This document shows positions 58,225 to 64,000 of a stretch of DNA of 64,000 nucleotides, piece after piece (the first letter of the stretch is position 1; every line of letters begins with the position of its first letter). This DNA is from Fremontodendron californicum. Taxonomy: Eukaryota > Streptophyta > Magnoliopsida > Malvales > Malvaceae. The translations under genes were made by a program, and so were the position numbers. The stretch lies in assembly GCA_030761205.1 (NCBI GenBank), contig JAULJL010000039.1, positions 3,234,001 to 3,298,000 of the forward strand. Direction: 5' to 3'. The notes below the pieces were generated by a model that made no database searches, had not been told where the DNA came from, and saw only the letters and a program-made list of their open reading frames with translations.

Positions 58225-60002
58225 TATATATATATATATATTATATAGTTTTTAAATTAAAATTAATTTGGTTTGAAATTGATTCAAATTTGAACCATGC
58301 AATAGTTTAAAAACCTTTAATCATATATCTTGAATAAGAGAAGAAAATATAAGTCATCATACATATATTAACATTCGTTCAAGATTTTAATTTTTTTTTT
58401 ATGGAGTTATCATCTAGATTCTTATGTTCAAAGGTAAAGTAAAAATCTTAAAATCAAAGTCTAGAATGATTAACGTAATAATCGAATATTTGAATTAATA
58501 ATTGATGCTGACCTGTTCAAGGGGTCGTATTTGATCAGACTTGAATAAATATTTTTTAATTCGAATCATTCCGATCCGATCTGAATTATTATTTATTAAT
58601 AAAAAAATTTAATTTAATTATAAAAATATAAATATATATTTTTAATATTTTATGAACAATAATTCAAATCTACGGGTTAACTCGGGCTAAAACCAAACTT
58701 AAATAAAAAATGTAAAAAAAATCTAAGTAAGTTAAAGAATGTAAAAAGAATCCGAGTTGTGCCCGACCAAGAACACCTCTATGCTGGATGCATGTATTTC
58801 TTACTTAGAAGCTATGTTTGAATTCTCTTTTCACAATTTTTTTTTTTTTTTTATAAAAAATCTAGAATGTAAAAGAATAATCTTTTGTATAGTTAAAATT
58901 CTATGCACAAATGGTCCAATTACAATAATGTGGACTTGTAAGCATAACTTTTGAAAGGGTCCCCAAAAGAAAGAATATCTTACCCACTTTCTTCGCATTT
59001 TCCTTTTTCCAAACAAATCTCCTTTGACAGAAATTCAAGCCAATGAATTTAGAGCAGCTAGGTTAAGACTTTAAGAGCAAGAAATATATCATTTTCATAT
59101 TAGGGACAGGTGTTCTTGACGGCTTTGGTCGATTGGAATCAAATTTAATTAAAAATAATATCAATATTTTATATGTTTGTTTAAATTTGATTTTTTTATA
59201 ATTTAAATTTAAATTTAAATTTTATTCAAATTCACTCATATTAATAAATGATATAGCTTAAATTTGTCTTTATAATTTTTAAAAAATAAAAATAAAAAAT
59301 AATATTTTTTATTAAGTAAATTCCATGTTTAATCACTTGAGTTTTTGAAATTACTTATATTGATTACTTAATTATGAAAAATAATGATTTTTTATTACTC
59401 AATCGTTTAAAAGCAAAAAAATGACATCGTGGCAGCATAAATCAGCCGTTTTATTCATATCATACGGTATGATCATGTCAGCTTATAAACCCACGTGTCC
59501 ATGCTTACATGATATTCTAATATTTTAATTTTTTAAAAATATATATGTAAATTTTTAGTTTTACAGTAAGTAAAAAAATGTTAGAGAGAAAATTAAAATT
59601 ATTTTTTCAAATTCATCCTTTTAAACATAGCATAAATGATGATTTACAAATTTATTTTCATTAAGATTTTTTATTTTGTGGGGCAAAATTACTACTTTTA
59701 TTAAAGTTCTAATTTTTCTATATAATTTTAATAAAATTTCAAAAGTTAAGTCTATGTAGATAGATTCGTCCCTGTATTTATCTATTATACCAAACTCTAA
59801 ACATCACAAGTTAAAAGTCTAGATTTTAGCTGTAAATATTAGTGGATACTTAGGAGATGTCTACTACTTAATGTAATAAAATAATTAATCAAATTTAAGA
59901 TTAAAATTTGTTCATATCATTTTTTTATTAAATTTTATCTATTTATTATATATATAAAAAAAAATTAACTTTTACCCAAAGTTGAAAAAATAGGATTAAA
60001 AG
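58225..60002. other. Intergenic, nothing assignable
   Basis: AT-rich, with several A/T runs. No gene supported. A stretch at 59320-59500 may be an old MITE remnant. Confidence 0.4.
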
Positions 60003-60174
60003 TCAAATTGGTGAGAGTTTCGATCACTGATCTAATCGATTGAATTGATTGATTGAATTAAAATAAATTTAAATATTAAATAAATAATTTCAATAATAAA
60101 TTTTTAATAAAAAATGTATTTCATTAAATATATAGTCATTAATATAAAACTAAAAAATTAAAGTTAAAGGTTCA

Positions 60175-60216
<42 letters not shown>

Positions 60217-60358
60217 ACTAAAAAACCTAAAATCTGTTTATTATCGATCAAAACATTTTTTTATTCATTCACAAATACTCTATTCCAAAATATATACAAG
60301 ATCAAACAAATTTTAATTTTAATTTTCAATTCAATCAATTCAATTCTTTTTTCAACGC
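60003..60358. mobile_element. hAT-like MITE with tRNA-like segment, copy 4 (decayed)
   Basis: Follows the layout of copies 1-3 (tttcgatcactgatctaatcg; aaaggttcaaat at about 60165; caattctttttcaac at the end). It has an (AT)n tract at 60181-60210 and no visible target duplication. Confidence 0.5.
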
Positions 60359-60569
60359 TACTTTTATACATACTAGATAAATGCTCGCGTTTTACTGCGG
60401 GCATGTTGTCGGATTTGAATTGATATTTTATAATAAATTTGAAAAATAAAAAAGCAAAAGGAGTAAAGATAATTTAAAAAAATAATAACTTATATCCTTA
60501 TACGACACTTGATATAGAATTGAGAGTTATTTGGATATGATCAATTAGATCCGATAATTTCAGACACGA

Positions 60570-61570
60570 CATAATTATACGATACGAACATAACATAAGA
60601 AAACTAATTAAAACACGACATGACACAAAAAATAACATGAACACGACACAAATACATGAACGTGTCAAAATCTATATAAAACGAATTATTAACGTGTCAA
60701 AATTTATATAAATATATAATACCTTGAATACGATTATGACAGAAAAAACAACACGAACATGAGGACACGTGACATAAATTTGGGAGTTATTTAAATAGTG
60801 TCAATTAGATATGGCAATTTCGGAGACAACATGATTATACAACATGAACACAACATGAAAAAAATAATTAAAATACGACATGAAAAATAACATGAACACG
60901 ATAAAAATACACGAACGTGTCAAAATCTACATAAAACGCATTATTAACATGTAAAAAATTATATAAATTTATAATACTTTAAATACACGATAAAATAACA
61001 TGAACATGTTACGAATATATAATTTTTTCTCTAAATTAAATAATTATGACAAATTATGCAAAATATGGGATGAATTGAAACACGATATGAACACACACAA
61101 TTTTTTCTAAATTGAATCACCATGACAAACTATGCAAAATAGTTGGATGAATTGAACATGACACGAACACATAAAAAAATAATAAAAATACGACACGACA
61201 CAAAAATAACATGAGCACAACACAAATACATGAACGTGTTAAAATCCACATAAACTAAATTATTAATATGTAAAAATTTATATAAATTTATAATACTTTG
61301 AACATACGAAAAAATAATACAAACACGACACAAAAAATAATATGAATACGAACGAATATCGGAACATATCAAAATCTACATAAAATGAATTATTAACGTG
61401 TGAAAATTATATAAATTTATAATATTTTGAACAGACAAAAAAATAACACGAACACGACACGAAACACGAACGTATCAAAATCTACATAAAACGAATTATT
61501 AACATGTAAAAATTATATAAATTTATAATATTTTGAACACACACAAAATAATACGAACACACAAATTTTT
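60570..61570. repeat. Degenerate repeat field (ACGACAC / AACGTGTC words)
   Basis: The string aaaatctacataaaacgaat with minor changes recurs at about 60667, 60920, 61236, 61369 and 61475. Each time it is preceded by acacgaacgtgtc-type words and followed by aaaattatataaatttataa. Spacing varies from about 105 to 315 bp, so it is an irregular, partly deleted array. Confidence 0.75.
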
Positions 61571-61940
61571 TTTTTATTTTTTTCTTCTTAATAAAAAAAT
61601 TAAAAATACTTAAATTAACTCTCTCAACTCTCTTAATACCCATATTTAATTGTCAAATACACAATCATCCAAAATCTTCAATTCTTTATTCTCATAATTA
61701 TAGGATTACTTTTATAGTTAGTAATAAATTTTTTACTCAAATTTAAAACCATTAAAATTTCATACCAATATCTCCACTACTTATTAATTATTATCAGCAC
61801 CTACTTTGCTTGTACTAATTGGGAAAAGATTACTTGCATTGGAGCAACTCCTTGCCGGCCGGCCCCTGTCCCCTAGGACCGTAGCAAAGAGAAAAGGATG
61901 ATATACCTATCGTTGATGGACAAGTCAAAGCATGGGCTGG

Positions 61941-61982
<42 letters not shown>

Positions 61983-62104
61983 ATATCCTCCTTCACTTTT
62001 TAGACTTTAGATCACTTTTATTTTTTTATGGCTTAATCAACTAAGAAGATCGTGATTCAAAAATATTGTTGTTATAGCGTGTCCTTCGCCAGACCCATTT
62101 AAAT
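61571..62104. other. Noncoding, with a 37-base T run
   Basis: T run at 61942-61978. A short GC-rich patch, ccggccggcccctgtcccc, sits at about 61856. No gene seen. Confidence 0.45.
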
Positions 62105-64000
62105 GATGTTAATTTAAAAAAAAAAATAAAATAAAAAATGAGTCGAGTTTTTTAGTTAAGTATGATCAATCATTTATTAAAATTGTTTTTTATAAAAAAT
62201 ATTTTAAAATTAATTAAAATATTTTTAAAAAATTAATTTCAAGACCCACGTTAAACCAGAGAAAATCAAATTGCAGGTTCGGGAGTCGGTTACATTACGA
62301 AAAATAATTAGCACCCCCACAGCACCCGTATAAAACGATACCTTATTAATCACTGGTTATCATGAAACTTCGATGAATATCGATTTTAATTTTTGTATTT
62401 TGAAAATAATTACCTTAAAAATTGTCATACTATTTCGAGGACGATTCGAAATTAATTATTGCAAAAATTTTCTATATTCTCTGACAAACCAACAAAACAT
62501 AAAATTTTTATTATTTTAAAATTCTCCGTATCGTCCTTTTTTAGAATGGTATTCCTTTTTAATAATAATTAATTAAAACAATTCAAAAAATCAAAATTTG
62601 AAGTTTGCGTTTTAAACCAGAGAGAAAACAAAAGCGGGTTCAAGAGTCGGTTACGTGCGAAAAATGTTATAGCACCCCCGCAACGCCTGCATAAAATGGT
62701 ATCTTATTAATTATGTGTTATCCTAAGTCTTGGTGAAAGTCAGTTTTAGCTTCAGTATTTTAAAATAATTCACTTTTAAAAGCAATCATATTATTAGAGA
62801 ATGGCCCGGAATTTATTAACGCAAAATTTTCCATTTTTTCCAGCAAACCCGGCAAAACATAGAAGTTTTTCTTTAATTTTGAAATTATCCGGACCATTTA
62901 TAAAGAAGGATATTCGGTTGTTAATGATAATTGATGATATCCTCCCCGGTAGACCCAATAGAGAACTCATGAATTAATTTAACTCGGGGTATTACCTTAT
63001 TTTATTAAAACACCCATTTGCATTAAAACTCGTTTTTTATGGATATGAATGTGCAAACATTATTAATATGAAAAGTGAAAGAAATAATGTGACCACTAAT
63101 TATCTCATGGCTAATGGTTCGTGACATGGCAAAAGAATTTATGACATGATATCTATAACATAGTAAATAAATTATAACATGGCATACATGAAATAGCATA
63201 CACCTTATTATGACATAACAAAAAGGATTCATGACGTGGCAAAGTAATACATGACATGGCAAATAATTCATGACATGACATACATCTTATTATGACATGG
63301 TAAAAGAAATCATAACATGGCAAAATAATTTATGACATAGCATACATCTAATAGCATAATCCACATACCATATAAATATCAATTATTAAATGACATTGTC
63401 GCAACCTAAAAAATAACGAGTCTCATCGCAAGACTTTATTATTCGTTAAGCGTGACATTAAAAAAAACCGAGGAAAAGTCGACTTAATTCCTCTAGAAAA
63501 ATGAAGGTTTTGAAAATGACCTTGAAAAAGACATGGAGTCGCCACCAATTTTTTTTAGCTAGGTGTGATCGGCCACCTATTAAAACCAGTTTTATAAAAT
63601 ATTTTAAAAATTAATTAAAACATTTTAAAAACCAATTTCATGTCTGAGTTTTAAACCAGAGAAATCAAAGAAGCGGGTTCGGGAGTCGGTTACGTGCGGG
63701 GAAGGATTAGCACCCCCACAACTTCCGTATAAATCGATACCTTATTAATCGTGTGTTATCTCAAGTCTCGGTAAAAAGTCGGTTTTAAATTTAGTATTTC
63801 AAGTTAATTCCCAATTTAAAGAAAAATAATTCCATTTTTAATTGAAAATGATCCGGAATTTATAAATTCAAAATTTTCCTATATTCCCCAACAAACGTGG
63901 CAAAATATAGAAATTTTTATTATTTTTGGAAAACTTTCCGAATCATTCTCTTTTTTTTTTGAAAGAAAGATATTCCTTTATTAATGATAATTGATGATAT
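62105..64000. mobile_element. Second copy of the large noncoding repeat (truncated by window end)
   Basis: Related to 3898-9530. The conserved core (aaccagagaaaatcaaa; gggttcgggagtcggttac; attagcaccccc; gtataaaa.g.taccttatta) occurs three times here, at about 62240-62360, 62600-62720 and 63640-63760. A block rich in catgacatggcaaa words at 63030-63350 matches the catgacat-rich zone of the left copy. The element runs off the right edge. Confidence 0.7.

Overview
The window is eukaryotic nuclear DNA from a flowering plant, most likely a eudicot. It is very AT-rich and holds intron-split genes of plant families, miniature inverted-repeat transposons (MITEs), an Athila-type Ty3/gypsy element and a CACTA transposon. 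The species cannot be told from the sequence. I see no rRNA, no intact tRNA, no organelle or bacterial insert and no CRISPR array.

Only two genes look intact. (1) On the + strand, an NF-YA (CCAAT-binding factor subunit A) gene runs from a G-box-rich promoter (28.43-28.76 kb), through a 5'UTR exon and five coding exons (32432-39338, 357 aa), to a 3'UTR with a miR169-like target site. (2) On the - strand, a plant guanylate kinase gene with a Kelch-like N-terminal region has ten coding exons (49596 down to 46451, 401 aa) and a separate 5'UTR exon and TATA box near 50.2-50.5 kb. The two genes face each other and end about 6.5 kb apart. Exons were joined by splice signals, reading phase and family resemblance, not by transcripts.

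The rest is mainly transposon-derived. From left to right: a hAT-like MITE (0.2-0.63 kb); shuffled receptor-like kinase fragments (2.6-3.3 kb); a 5.6-kb noncoding repeat with internal tandem arrays (3.9-9.5 kb), whose relative fills 62.1-64.0 kb; a solo LTR with a perfect 5-bp target duplication (11.7-13.3 kb); and a CACTA element (15.69-27.93 kb). The CACTA element has a 130-bp subterminal array, a seven-unit 71-bp hairpin array and gene-like exon fragments. It is interrupted by a 7.3-kb LTR element that carries only gag-protease. The introns of the two genes and the DNA around them hold a dense set of MITEs. For most of them I could read both ends and the 8-bp (hAT), 9-bp (Mutator), 3-bp (CACTA or PIF) or 15-bp (SINE) target duplications directly.

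No new enzymatic or defence system is visible. The most unusual content is: an eight-copy hAT-like MITE family, six copies of it in NF-YA introns in opposing orientations; a nested MITE-in-MITE insertion; a hAT-like MITE carrying a tRNA-like A/B-box segment; and the hairpin array inside the CACTA element.
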